Positions 28,680-37,595 of a stretch of DNA of 64,000 nt are shown here, in pieces. The position numbers and the translations under genes were made by a program. Position 1 is the stretch's first letter, and every line of letters starts with the position of its first letter. The notes below the pieces were generated by a model that was given only the letters and a program-made list of their open reading frames with translations, was not told the DNA's origin and did no database searches. The stretch is from JAICMB01 sp035295125 (GTDB taxonomy: Bacteria > Acidobacteriota > Terriglobia > Bryobacterales > Bryobacteraceae), in assembly GCA_035295125.1 (NCBI GenBank), contig DATGJP010000116.1, forward strand, positions 106,669 to 170,668, written 5' to 3'.

Positions 28680-31190
28680 ATGAAAAGCAGTCCTTGCATA
28701 GTATTGCTTCCACTTGCATTTGCTATTTGCGGGTGGTCGCAATCCTATTCCATTTCCACAATTGCGGGCACCGACAGGTTATTAGACGGAAGCCCTGCCA
28801 CCAGCGCTCCTCTTCGCGATCCTGCTTCCGTCGCCATTGATGCCGGCGGGAATATTTACATCGCGGACAAACTGGATCATCGCATTCGGCGCGTCAGCGC
28901 CGCGGGAATCATCAGTACTTATGCCGGAACCGGAATGCCCGGTTTTTCGGGAGACGGGGGAAAAGCTAAGACCGCCCAGCTGAATTCTCCAGCCAACATC
29001 GTTCTCGATGCGGGCGCCAATCTCTACATTGCCGATCAGGGCAATAACTGCGTACGCCGCGTCGCGAGCAATGGGATAATTTCCACCGTCGCCGGAAACG
29101 GTACTCCGGGCTCTTCCGGAGACAAGGGCTCGGCGCTTAATGCCTCCATGGTGCCGCTCGCTGTGGCTGTCGATTCCAAGGGGATACTCTACATCTCCGA
29201 TATCGGCAACGGCGGCCAGCGCATTCGCAAAGTGGATTCCAGCGGAACCATCACCACGATCGCCGGCGGCAACCAGCGCGGCTATACGGGTCCGGGACCG
29301 GCAGCGGGCTCAGAGCTCGGGATCGTGATTGCCATGACGCTCGATCCCACCGGCAATCTCTATTTGGCTGACATATACAACTATCGCGTTTTGAAAATCG
29401 ACACCTCCGGGAATCTTAGCCTGGTGGCGGGCGCCGGCAACTACGGCACTATTGGCGACGGCTTGCCCGCGACAGGCGCGGTGATGGTGCCGCTCGGGAT
29501 CGCAGTGGATTCGGCGGGCGCGGAACTCTACATCTCCGATTACAATCGCGACCTCATCGACCGGGTCGATCTCGCGACCGGCATCATCCACACGCACGCA
29601 GGCGCTGGTACAACTGGTTATTCCGGTGACAATGGACCAGCCCTCAAGGCCCAGCTCAATGCCCCGGCCGGCATGGTCATTGACATTATGCAAAACGTCT
29701 ATTTCGCCGATCGTGGAAACGCGCGGATCCGCGAGGTGAGCGCAAGCGTGATTACCACCATCGCGGGAACGGATATTCGCGACGGCGGCCCTGCGAGTGC
29801 GGCATTTCTCAATCTTCCAGCAGGTCTTGCGATTGACGGCTCAAAACGCTTGTTGATCGCCGACAGCGCCAACCTCGAAACGCGGCTTTTTACCGAGGGT
29901 GGCAGCATCGCGAATTTTGGCAAACTCGTGGGCTCCAGTCCAACCGGCGTAGCCGTCGATCAGAGCGGCAACTTCTATGTGACTGACGACTATCCCAACG
30001 TGCTCAAAATGACGCCGAGCGGGGCGACAAGTGTGCTTGCCGCGGGACGGATACAGGAACCCACCGGCATTGCGGCGGACCCCTCCGGCAACGTCTATGT
30101 GGCCGATTATGGCAGCAACAACGTTCGCAGGGTCGACCCGACGGGTGGAGTCTCCACCATTGCGGGCAATGGCGACCCTAACTTCAGCGGCGACGGCGGT
30201 GCGGCCACCGATGCAGGTATGGATCCTTTCGATATTGCCGCCGATGCCAGTGGCAATCTGTACATCGCCGACCAGGTGAACAACCGAATCCGCATGATTG
30301 GGCCCGATGGCACCATCACAACCCTTGTGGGCGACGGCACACCGGGCTATTCCGGCGACGGCGGTTTGGCTACCGCAGCACAGCTTTTTCTACCCACGGG
30401 CGTCGCCGTTGACAGCGCCGGGAACCTCTATATCGCCGATTTCGGCAACTCCGTTGTGAGAAAGGTCGTCAACGGATACATCTACACGATTGCCGGCAGC
30501 GGACTCGCCGTTCCTGCACTCGGCGATGGCGGTATCGCCTCAAACGCGCAACTGAACCCGTTCCGCCTCGCGTTGGACGCCGACGGAAACGTGTATGTCA
30601 GCGATGCTTTGAACGACCGCGTTCGCAAACTCACGCCCATTCCCCAGACGCCCACTACGGTCAGCATCGTGAGCGGAGACGGCCAGAGCGCCGCAGTGGA
30701 TAGCGCGCTTCCGGAGTCGTTGATCGTCCAGGTTCTGGATGCGAACGGCGTTCCGGTGCTGGGCGTTCCGGTGACGTTCGCCGAAACGACATCGAGTGGG
30801 GCGGTTATTTCTCCGTTGGTTTCCGTGACGTTAAACGACGGGTCGGCGGCCACTACCGTGACGCTCGGCGATAACGAAGGCGACATCACCATTACAGCGA
30901 CCGCGGCCGGTGTCGATACGCCCGTTACGTTTACCGAAACCGCAATCGCCGCAGGAACGCCGGAAAGCCTACCGAGGCCGATGCGAAGAAACAGTGGTCT
31001 TGCTGCGACGGCTCGAACGAGATTGAGTCCCGTGAGCGGGTTTCACCGCGGCGGCAATGGTCCCCGGACCGCTTCCGATCGGGATAGTGGCCTCGGAGTT
31101 GTGGGAGTCGGGCCCGTATATGTCCACATAGACATCGCCCGAATGAATGCCGCTCGGGACAGTTACGTTGAGCTGGTAAAGACCCGCTGA
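28680..31190 (+). CDS. Secreted NHL-repeat protein with C-terminal Ig-like domain and an aberrant tail
   Basis: An 836-residue secreted protein. A signal peptide (1-20, cleaved near CGWSQS) precedes at least ten NHL/beta-propeller repeats of the type GDGGPA-AQL-P-GVAVD-GN-YIAD-NRIRKV-G-I-TIAG (about residues 25-655), probably two propellers. An Ig-like domain (TVSIVSGDGQSAAV ... ITITATAAGV, about 660-755) follows. The last 75 or so residues read antisense through the 3' end of the convergent gene and look unlike protein (PRPMRRNSGLAATARTR). Such NHL proteins are abundant in Solibacter relatives; their role is unknown, probably binding at the surface. No strong ribosome-binding site is visible. 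Confidence 0.82.
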   Translation: MKSSPCIVLLPLAFAICGWSQSYSISTIAGTDRLLDGSPATSAPLRDPASVAIDAGGNIYIADKLDHRIRRVSAAGIISTYAGTGMPGFSGDGGKAKTAQLNSPANIVLDAGANLYIADQGNNCVRRVASNGIISTVAGNGTPGSSGDKGSALNASMVPLAVAVDSKGILYISDIGNGGQRIRKVDSSGTITTIAGGNQRGYTGPGPAAGSELGIVIAMTLDPTGNLYLADIYNYRVLKIDTSGNLSLVAGAGNYGTIGDGLPATGAVMVPLGIAVDSAGAELYISDYNRDLIDRVDLATGIIHTHAGAGTTGYSGDNGPALKAQLNAPAGMVIDIMQNVYFADRGNARIREVSASVITTIAGTDIRDGGPASAAFLNLPAGLAIDGSKRLLIADSANLETRLFTEGGSIANFGKLVGSSPTGVAVDQSGNFYVTDDYPNVLKMTPSGATSVLAAGRIQEPTGIAADPSGNVYVADYGSNNVRRVDPTGGVSTIAGNGDPNFSGDGGAATDAGMDPFDIAADASGNLYIADQVNNRIRMIGPDGTITTLVGDGTPGYSGDGGLATAAQLFLPTGVAVDSAGNLYIADFGNSVVRKVVNGYIYTIAGSGLAVPALGDGGIASNAQLNPFRLALDADGNVYVSDALNDRVRKLTPIPQTPTTVSIVSGDGQSAAVDSALPESLIVQVLDANGVPVLGVPVTFAETTSSGAVISPLVSVTLNDGSAATTVTLGDNEGDITITATAAGVDTPVTFTETAIAAGTPESLPRPMRRNSGLAATARTRLSPVSGFHRGGNGPRTASDRDSGLGVVGVGPVYVHIDIARMNAARDSYVELVKTR

Positions 31191-32924
31191 TATTGTCGTC
31201 ATGCCGGCAAATCCGACGTTTGCGGGCTGACCGTCAATTGAAACGGCGATCGTGTTTGTGGCGATCGTGTACGGCGAAACCGAGGACCCGGGCGCGCCGT
31301 CGGGATTCGGCGGTGTCACGTCTCCCAGGCCGGTCACGTAGATCGCGATGGTTTCGCCTGGTACCGCGGGGCTGTCGCTCGTGATTGCAGTGTAATCCGA
31401 GTGGGTCGCCACAGCGTGGCCTAGGCCGTTTCCGGAAGTGAATACCCCTGGAGCGGTCACATCCATGTAGACCGTAACGGTGTTCGACGGCACCCCATTG
31501 TTAATGACCTGGATCTGGGCGAGAGTCAACTCGGTGGCAAATGGCACCACGACAGACACCTGATTCGGGCTGACCGAGTAGATTGGCGCCGGGCGGTTGT
31601 TAATCATCACCTGTACACCGTCGAAGGTCGTGTCGAGGGGGACGTCTGCGTCGCTCAACGTGTCGGGGGCCAGGTTGCTGCCATAGAGCGTGATCAACTC
31701 GCCACGGGCGATTCCGGACGTGAACGGAGCGGAACTGGCGGCATTGAGGACGCCGGTCGGGTTCAGGTACACTCCGGGTTGATTGAACGTGGGCGCTTGC
31801 AGACCTATGTTGATTCCGAGATACGGCGCTAAACCGAACCCGACCCGAATCGCCCCGCCGGCCCCGACCATGTACTTCATCAAAGAGTACGAGTCGGTGT
31901 AGCTGCCATCGGAATTCTGGACGTAGTTATCGTCGTAGGTGTAATCGGATGTCCCGGAGAAGTAGGATTTCAACCGCTGGTGTCCGATGATGGCTCCGGC
32001 GTTTGCGTTGAGCGCACCGTAGTAACTCTGGGTATCGCCGTATCCGAGATTGAACGTTGAGCTGTCGGCGAGCATTCCAGCCTGGTAGTACAAACCCGAA
32101 TAATTGGTGCCTCCGGAAGGTACGCGAACACCGGCAAACATATCGATTCCGTTTGCAGACCCACCGAAGATAAAATTCCCGTCCGGCGATATGTAAAACA
32201 GTTTGTTGCCGGCTATCAAGCCCGAACTCGAACCTCCTAGCGCCAAAGTTCCTACTCCGTTGCTGATTGAGTAGCGAACCCCCGAGAGAGACTGCGTCAT
32301 GGCAGTTGGGCCGTTTCCGGCGACAAAACCGGTCACGTTGACGGTTCCAATGTTGCCCTGGCCGTCCGCATTGATTTGGAAAAATGTGTCGAGGCTATCC
32401 TGAACCAGGCCATCGGCATCCATCGACGCGACCCAGTAAGTCCCCTGGAGCGCGGAAGTCGTGGCCGCAGGAAATGCGGATTGGGCTGCGATGAACAGGT
32501 CGTTGTAGCCTAACTGATTCTCCGTGCTGCTGCCGATGAAGACCCCTTTGGAAACGAGGCCGTAGATCGAATCCCCTTGCGACACCGGGCTGCTGATGCT
32601 TCCCAGGCCGCTGGCCGAGATGGAGTAAGTTCCTGTTGTTGAGAACTGCTGAATGGTGCCCGCGCCCGCGTCGAGATACGTTCCGCTGAGCGAGTAACCA
32701 CCATTCCCGTCGAAATTGAAAGCTCCGTACGCTACGACCGCTTCAGACAAATCGCCATACTGGTCGTATCCGGGAACATAGATGACGTGACGGAAATTAT
32801 ATTGACCTTGTAAGAGGCCGTTGCCGCTGTTGTCCCACACCAGGTTCTGAGCCGAAACCTGCCACCCCGCAGCTAACGCCAGAGACAAAAAGACCTTTGA
32901 GAATCGCCCGTTTCGCAATGTCAT
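30969..32924 (-). CDS. Secreted protein with Solibacter-type C-terminal domain
   Basis: A 651-residue exported protein. A signal peptide (to about residue 25, QVSAQN) leads into a beta-rich repetitive N-terminal region (residues 30-380), rich in Gly, Tyr and Ser with repeated YSISASG-like strands. Residues about 390-615 form the C-terminal domain found in many Solibacter paralogues: GVLNAASSAPFTSGIARGELITLYGSNLAP, VQVMINNRPAPIYSVSPNQVSVVVPF, PGETIAIYVTGLGDV, GLYQLNVTVPSGI. The domain ends near SEATIPIG; the 37 residues after it are basic and Ser/Arg-rich and overlap the NHL gene on the other strand. A surface or secretion-linked role is plausible but not shown. Confidence 0.82.
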   Translation of the reverse strand: MTLRNGRFSKVFLSLALAAGWQVSAQNLVWDNSGNGLLQGQYNFRHVIYVPGYDQYGDLSEAVVAYGAFNFDGNGGYSLSGTYLDAGAGTIQQFSTTGTYSISASGLGSISSPVSQGDSIYGLVSKGVFIGSSTENQLGYNDLFIAAQSAFPAATTSALQGTYWVASMDADGLVQDSLDTFFQINADGQGNIGTVNVTGFVAGNGPTAMTQSLSGVRYSISNGVGTLALGGSSSGLIAGNKLFYISPDGNFIFGGSANGIDMFAGVRVPSGGTNYSGLYYQAGMLADSSTFNLGYGDTQSYYGALNANAGAIIGHQRLKSYFSGTSDYTYDDNYVQNSDGSYTDSYSLMKYMVGAGGAIRVGFGLAPYLGINIGLQAPTFNQPGVYLNPTGVLNAASSAPFTSGIARGELITLYGSNLAPDTLSDADVPLDTTFDGVQVMINNRPAPIYSVSPNQVSVVVPFATELTLAQIQVINNGVPSNTVTVYMDVTAPGVFTSGNGLGHAVATHSDYTAITSDSPAVPGETIAIYVTGLGDVTPPNPDGAPGSSVSPYTIATNTIAVSIDGQPANVGFAGMTTISAGLYQLNVTVPSGIHSGDVYVDIYGPDSHNSEATIPIGSGPGTIAAAVKPAHGTQSRSSRRSKTTVSSHRPR

Positions 32925-32969
32925 GACAGTACTGTAGCCTGCATTGCGTTTCCGGCGCGAAAAGTTCCA

Positions 32970-33443
32970 CTAACCTGCTGCTATGGCGGCATGCGACCGT
33001 TCTGTGTGCGGGGCGCAAATTGTAACCAGCGCCGCGAGAATATCGATACCGGTGACTTCAGTTTTGCCGATTCCGGTATGAAGCGCCAGGTCGTTGAGTG
33101 AGACAATGCCGCAAAGTTTCTCGTGATCGTCGATTACTGGTAAGCGGCGAACCTGCGCGTCCCCCATCAGTCTCAAAACGTCGGCCATGTCATCATCCGG
33201 CCGACAGGTCCAGACTTCTTTCGCCATGACGTCGTCGACGAGGACGTCACTTGCCGGCACGTTGCGAGTGCCCAGAGCAATGCAAATATCCCGATCGGTT
33301 ACGATGCCCAGGACGTTGCCGCCGTCATCGACGACGGGCAGCGCTCCGACATCCATGGTCCACAGCAGTTCGGTGGCGGCTGCCAGGTTGCTGCCCAAGC
33401 GGCAGAACGTCACGTTTGCGGACATGACCTGCTGCACCTGCAT
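32970..33443 (-). CDS. Two-CBS-domain protein
   Basis: A 157-residue protein made of a tandem CBS pair. The first domain (residues 7-65) has LWTMDVGALPVVDDGGNVLGIVTDRDI, and the second (residues 72-130) has MGDAQVRRLPVIDDHEKLCGIVSLNDLAL. Stand-alone CBS pairs bind adenine nucleotides and act as small sensors or stress proteins. The last 25 residues are extra and without known motif. No partner enzyme is fused to it. Confidence 0.9.
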   Translation of the reverse strand: MQVQQVMSANVTFCRLGSNLAAATELLWTMDVGALPVVDDGGNVLGIVTDRDICIALGTRNVPASDVLVDDVMAKEVWTCRPDDDMADVLRLMGDAQVRRLPVIDDHEKLCGIVSLNDLALHTGIGKTEVTGIDILAALVTICAPHTERSHAAIAAG

Positions 33444-33489
33444 ATAGTTGCTCCCTCCAGGGTGGGAGCATGCTGAGGGCCAGCACCAT

Positions 33490-33530
33490 TTTGCTCTACC
33501 GCCTAAAGGCGGCGCTACCAGGCGGCGCGA
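33490..33530. repeat. Short palindromic repeat between the CBS and cox-tail genes
   Basis: CCGCCTAAAGGCGG is a near-perfect stem with a two-base loop, followed by a GCGCTACCAGGCGGCGC spacer. It belongs in style to the other intergenic palindromes in this window and probably has no coding role. Confidence 0.5.
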
Positions 33531-33562
33531 CCCTGCGCTATTGAACGCAGAAATGAGTCAAA

Positions 33563-34015
33563 TCACTTCTTGGGCGGGCCGAGCGGGCTGGGCGCGCAAT
33601 TTGTCTTTTCCGAGGTGTAGCTGATCCCGGAGATTTTCCAGCCATCCTTCGTTTCGAGTAGGCTAACTGAATCGATACCGCAGTGGTTAAAGGTTCCGTT
33701 GAGATGGAAGTCGTACTCGGCCCACACCTGGGCGATGCGACCCTTGATCAGGACCTTCGGTTCCCAGATCCGTTCGAGATAGTCGCCCTTTGCCCCGCCG
33801 ATGCGCGTGGCGAAATCGTCACGCGAGACGGACGTGGCGGCGCCGCTGTCCTGCACGGCGACCAGGCGGGCGTCGGGCAGCATCGTAGCGCTGATCGCGG
33901 CGGCATCGTGGGCAGCCATGCCGTCGAATAAAGCCTGCACGACCGCGATGACCTCTTTCTCGGCGGAAAATGCCGGAAGCGTGAAAAGAAGGATGATTGC
34001 CAGCTTTCGTATCAT
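33563..34015 (-). CDS. Exported SnoaL/DUF4440-like protein at the end of the cox operon
   Basis: A 150-residue protein with a clear signal peptide (MIRKLAIILLFTLPAFSA) and a mature part with the NTF2-like cone fold of DUF4440/SnoaL proteins: VIAVVQALFDGMAAHDAAAISATMLPDARLV, then RIAQVWAEYDFHLNG, then SVSLLETKDGWKISGISY. Its start overlaps the coxG stop by four bases, so it is co-transcribed with the oxidase genes. These folds bind small molecules; no catalytic residues can be assigned. Its periplasmic location contrasts with the cytoplasmic hydroxylase subunits. Confidence 0.78.
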   Translation of the reverse strand: MIRKLAIILLFTLPAFSAEKEVIAVVQALFDGMAAHDAAAISATMLPDARLVAVQDSGAATSVSRDDFATRIGGAKGDYLERIWEPKVLIKGRIAQVWAEYDFHLNGTFNHCGIDSVSLLETKDGWKISGISYTSEKTNCAPSPLGPPKK

Positions 34016-34458
34016 GCGGGTTGCTCCTTGGCTGCAACGGTGAGTTTCTCGAAAAACTTCTTGATGATCAGTTTCGAAGTGCTGTCGAGGAGGCGCTGGC
34101 CAACCGCGGCGATACTGCCTCCAATGTGAACATCACCCTCAAAAGCGACATCGGTCGTGTCGCTCTGGGAAGAGAGCTTCAGGACACCTTCGCCCTTCAT
34201 GAATCCGATTTTTCCGGAACCCTCGACAATAAGGCGAAAACTGTCCGGCGGGTTCTGGTCGGCGATACGGACCTTGCCATCGAACGAGCCGGAGATGGCG
34301 GCGATCACCATCTTCATTTTCATTTCGTAGTGATCGTCGCCGATTTTATCGAGTCGATCGGTTCCCGGCATGCATTTGGCAAGAATCACCGGGTCCTGGA
34401 GAAGCGTATACGCCTTCTCCTTTGGCACGGGAAGGCTGTAGTTTCCCGCGATTTTCAA
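34012..34458 (-). CDS. coxG: CoxG-family SRPBCC protein
   Basis: A 148-residue protein of the carbon monoxide dehydrogenase subunit G family. It starts MKIAGNYSLPVPKEKAYTLLQDPVILAKCMPGTDRL and continues with KVRIADQNPPDSFRLIVEGSG and GSIAAVGQRLLDSTSKLIIKKFFEKL, all typical of CoxG. It follows coxM with a four-base overlap. CoxG homologues recruit the enzyme to the membrane or bind a lipophilic electron carrier; they lack the catalytic cofactors. It lacks the C-terminal membrane anchor present in some relatives. Confidence 0.92.
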   Translation of the reverse strand: MKIAGNYSLPVPKEKAYTLLQDPVILAKCMPGTDRLDKIGDDHYEMKMKMVIAAISGSFDGKVRIADQNPPDSFRLIVEGSGKIGFMKGEGVLKLSSQSDTTDVAFEGDVHIGGSIAAVGQRLLDSTSKLIIKKFFEKLTVAAKEQPA

Positions 34459-35261
34459 CTCGTCCTCGACTGGGCTTCCTTAATTGCGCGAGCGGCGTAG
34501 ATGCGGGCCAGTTGAGTGCGATATTCCGCGGAAGCGAAAAGGTCGGAGTTTGGCGAGACGCCTTCGGCGATTTTGGAGGGGTCCAGGTGCTCCTCGACGG
34601 CGTTGGCGCGGAAAGCCTTGCCGGCGAGTCCCGTGACGCCGACGCGGGTCAGCCCCTGGCCGAGGCGGACGGCGACCCCGACAACCGCGAATCCGGAGGC
34701 GGGGTGGGCCATCTTTTGATAACTGGTCCCGGTGGATGAAGCCTCGACCGGGACAATCACCTCAACGATGATCTCGCCCGGCTCGAGCGCGGTGCTGAAC
34801 GTATCGACAAAGAACTCTTCCACCGGCACCGTTCGTTCGGCGCCTGCTTTGGCGAGCTTGAACTTGGCGTCGAGCGCGAAAAGGGCAGCGGGGTAGTCCG
34901 CGGCGGGGTCGGCGTGGGCACAGCTTCCGCCGATGGTTCCCATATTGCGCACTTGAACGTCGCCGATCGACGCCGCCGTTTGCGCCAGGAGCGGACATTT
35001 GCTGCGGATCAGCGGCGAGCTTTCGATTTCGTAGTGGGTTGCCATCGCCCCGATATGGAGTTCGCCGTTTTCTTCGCGAACGGAATTCAAATCCGGGAGC
35101 CGTCCGAGGTCGACGATCTGTTCGGGGGTCGCGAAGCGGAATTTCATCAGCGGAATCAGGCTCATTCCGCCCGCGAGCGGCTTTGCGTTCTCATTGGCGA
35201 GCAGTCCGAGCGCTTCCTGCAAGGAGGTGGGCGCGGCGTAGTCAAAGTTCTGTGGAATCAT
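34455..35261 (-). CDS. coxM: Molybdenum hydroxylase, FAD-binding medium subunit
   Basis: A 268-residue FAD subunit of a xanthine-oxidase-family enzyme. The start ATG 35261 overlaps the coxL stop; the longer open frame is antisense noise. FAD-binding signatures are AKPLAGGMSLIPLMKFR (residues 25-41) and TIGGSCAHADPAADYPAALFALDA (about 107-130), as in CoxM. It passes electrons from the iron-sulfur subunit to an acceptor such as quinone or oxygen. Confidence 0.94.
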   Translation of the reverse strand: MIPQNFDYAAPTSLQEALGLLANENAKPLAGGMSLIPLMKFRFATPEQIVDLGRLPDLNSVREENGELHIGAMATHYEIESSPLIRSKCPLLAQTAASIGDVQVRNMGTIGGSCAHADPAADYPAALFALDAKFKLAKAGAERTVPVEEFFVDTFSTALEPGEIIVEVIVPVEASSTGTSYQKMAHPASGFAVVGVAVRLGQGLTRVGVTGLAGKAFRANAVEEHLDPSKIAEGVSPNSDLFASAEYRTQLARIYAARAIKEAQSRTS

Positions 35262-37594
35262 GCCTGACCTCCAGCTTGGACGAGCTTCCAGATCTTTTCG
35301 GGCGCGAGCGGCATATCGATGTGCCGGACGCCGAGCGGGCTTAGCGCGTCGACAACCGAATTTACGATCGCGGGCGAGCAGCCGATAGTGCCGGCTTCGC
35401 CAACACCTTTTACGCCGAGCGGATTGACCGGGGATGGCGTTTCGGTGTGATCGCTTTCGATCCACGGAATCATGTTGGCTTTCGGCATGGCATAATCCAT
35501 AAACTCGCCCGTAACAAGCTGGCCGTCGTCGTCGTAGACGGCGTGTTCGCACATGGCCTGGCCGAGGCCCTGGACGACACCGCCATGTACCTGGCCATCA
35601 ACGATCAAGGGGTTGATGATCTTGCCGCAATCGTCTACGGCAACGTAGCGCTTGATGTCGATTCCGCCGGTATCCTTATCTACTTCCGTAACGACGATGT
35701 GCGCGCCGAAGGGGAAGGTGAAATTGGGCGGTTCCCAGAAGTGGGTGGCGACCAGGCCGGGTTCGGTGTTGGGCGGCAGCTTCATGGCGCGATAGGATGC
35801 GGCGGAGATTTCGGCCAGCGTCTTGAATTTGCCGGTCGCATTGTCAATGCACTTGCCTTCGGAGTAGGAGACGTCTTCGGAACCCAGCAGCATCGCTCCA
35901 TATTTCTTGATCTTCTGTTTCAGGTCCTGGATGGCGAAGTACATCGCCGTACCGCCGATGGCAGTGCCCCGGCTTCCAAACGTGCCGATGCCGTACTGGA
36001 CGATTGCCGTGTCGCCGTGGAGGACGAGCACGTCATCGATTCCGACGCCGAGCTCATCAGCGGCTATTTGCGCGAAGGTCGTCTCCTCGCCCTGGCCATG
36101 GGGCGAGGCACCGGTCATGACCGTGACCTTGCCGGACGGCTCAATTTTGACGGTTGCGCTTTCCCAACCTCCGGCGGGCGTGGCCGGCGACGGGCCGATG
36201 GCGCAGATTTCGCCGTATGTGGAGATGCCAATACCCATCAGGCGGCCTGCTTTCCGGGCTTCGTCCTGCTCCTGGCGGAGCTGGGTGTAGCTCACCAGAT
36301 TGAGCGCCTTTTCGAGCGGCGCCGCATAGTTGCCGCTGTCATAGCTCAGGCCGGTGGCGGTGGCGTACGGGAACGCTTCGTTGGGAACGAAGTTCTTGAA
36401 GCGGATCTCGGCGGGGTCCATTTTCAGCTCGGCGGCGAGGATGTCGACCATCCGCTCGATACCGTGGGTTGCTTCGGGCCGGCCCGCTCCGCGGTAGGCG
36501 TCGGTTGGGACCGCGTTGGTGAACACGCCGATGATGTCGGCGCGGACGTTCTGGCATTTATATAGGCCGGGCATCATCAGGACCGAAAGAGTCGGGATGG
36601 CGGGGGTCAGAAGCTGGTGGTAGGAGCCGAGATCCTGGATCAGCTTCAGCTTAATGCCGAGGATCGTGCCGTCGCGTTTGGCGGCGACTTCGTAATAGTC
36701 GACGTGGCCGCGGCCGTGGATGGTGCACATGAAGTTCTCGCGGCGGGATTCGATCCATTTGATCGGTTTGCCGATCTTCATGGCGACAAATCCCATGAGA
36801 GCTTCTTCGGCGTAGACGTTCAATTTGCTGCCGAATCCTCCGCCGACTTCGGGGGTGACCACCCGGAGCCGGTTTTCGGGCAGACCGAGCATCTGCGCCA
36901 CGAGGGTGCGCATAAGGTGCGGAATCTGGGTGGAGGAGTAGATCGTCAGGGCCTTGTCGCCCGAGCGCCAGTCGGCGACTACTCCGCGGGTCTCCATTGA
37001 GGCGGGGATCAGGCGCTGGCTGGTAATGCGTTGCTTTACGACGACTTCCGCATCCTTAAATGCCGTGTCGACGTCGCCGCCTTCCTGGTGGTATTTGAAG
37101 GCGGTGTTGTCGGGCCATTCGGGATGGACGGCCGGGGCGCCTTCGGCGAGCGCTTTTTCCACGTCGGTGACCGTGGGCAGAGGTTCATATTCAATTTCGA
37201 TGCGGTCGACGGCGTCCCGGGCGATGTAGCGGTCGGTGGCGACGACAACCGCGACGGGATGTCCGACGAAGTAAACGCGATCAACGGCCAGGATATGGTG
37301 GTGCGGGACTCGAAGTCCGGGCAGGGAAGCGCCGCAGGGGACCGGTCCGACGCCTTCGGTGTCGCGTCCTGTGTAGACGGCGACGACTCCGGGGAGTTCG
37401 GCCGCCGGGGCGACGTTGATCGATTTAATCCTGGCGGCGCCGTGAGGGCTGCGGACGATGCAGGCGTGGTGCATGCCCGGCATCTGGATGTCATCTACAT
37501 ATGTTGCGGTGCCGGTGATCAGGCGGGGATCTTCGCGGCGTTTGATGCGCTTGCCGACGAGCTTCTCGGTTTTCGTAATGGTCGGGGTGCCCAT
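35258..37594 (-). CDS. coxL: Molybdenum hydroxylase, large molybdopterin subunit, form II CoxL-like
   Basis: A 778-residue catalytic subunit that binds molybdopterin cytosine dinucleotide. The start ATG 37594 lies just ahead of LVGKRIKRREDPRLITGTATYVDD. The active-site loop reads AYRGAGRPEATHGIERMVD. The signature AYRGAGR marks form II enzymes, whereas genuine aerobic CO dehydrogenases (form I) carry AYxCSFR; CO as substrate is therefore doubtful. Further family marks are GGGFGSKLNVYAEEALMG, ASPHGQGEETTFAQIAADELG and GVGEAGTIGCSPAIVNSVVDAL, the last with the catalytic Glu. The gene order S-L-M-G differs from the M-S-L order of form I operons. The true substrate may be an aldehyde, N-heterocycle or aromatic. 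Confidence 0.93.
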   Translation of the reverse strand: MGTPTITKTEKLVGKRIKRREDPRLITGTATYVDDIQMPGMHHACIVRSPHGAARIKSINVAPAAELPGVVAVYTGRDTEGVGPVPCGASLPGLRVPHHHILAVDRVYFVGHPVAVVVATDRYIARDAVDRIEIEYEPLPTVTDVEKALAEGAPAVHPEWPDNTAFKYHQEGGDVDTAFKDAEVVVKQRITSQRLIPASMETRGVVADWRSGDKALTIYSSTQIPHLMRTLVAQMLGLPENRLRVVTPEVGGGFGSKLNVYAEEALMGFVAMKIGKPIKWIESRRENFMCTIHGRGHVDYYEVAAKRDGTILGIKLKLIQDLGSYHQLLTPAIPTLSVLMMPGLYKCQNVRADIIGVFTNAVPTDAYRGAGRPEATHGIERMVDILAAELKMDPAEIRFKNFVPNEAFPYATATGLSYDSGNYAAPLEKALNLVSYTQLRQEQDEARKAGRLMGIGISTYGEICAIGPSPATPAGGWESATVKIEPSGKVTVMTGASPHGQGEETTFAQIAADELGVGIDDVLVLHGDTAIVQYGIGTFGSRGTAIGGTAMYFAIQDLKQKIKKYGAMLLGSEDVSYSEGKCIDNATGKFKTLAEISAASYRAMKLPPNTEPGLVATHFWEPPNFTFPFGAHIVVTEVDKDTGGIDIKRYVAVDDCGKIINPLIVDGQVHGGVVQGLGQAMCEHAVYDDDGQLVTGEFMDYAMPKANMIPWIESDHTETPSPVNPLGVKGVGEAGTIGCSPAIVNSVVDALSPLGVRHIDMPLAPEKIWKLVQAGGQA

Positions 37595-37595
37595 G

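Noticed and set aside
35258..37594. Annotation as aerobic carbon monoxide dehydrogenase (form I)
   Set aside because: The active-site loop is AYRGAGR, not AYxCSFR, and the gene order is not M-S-L.
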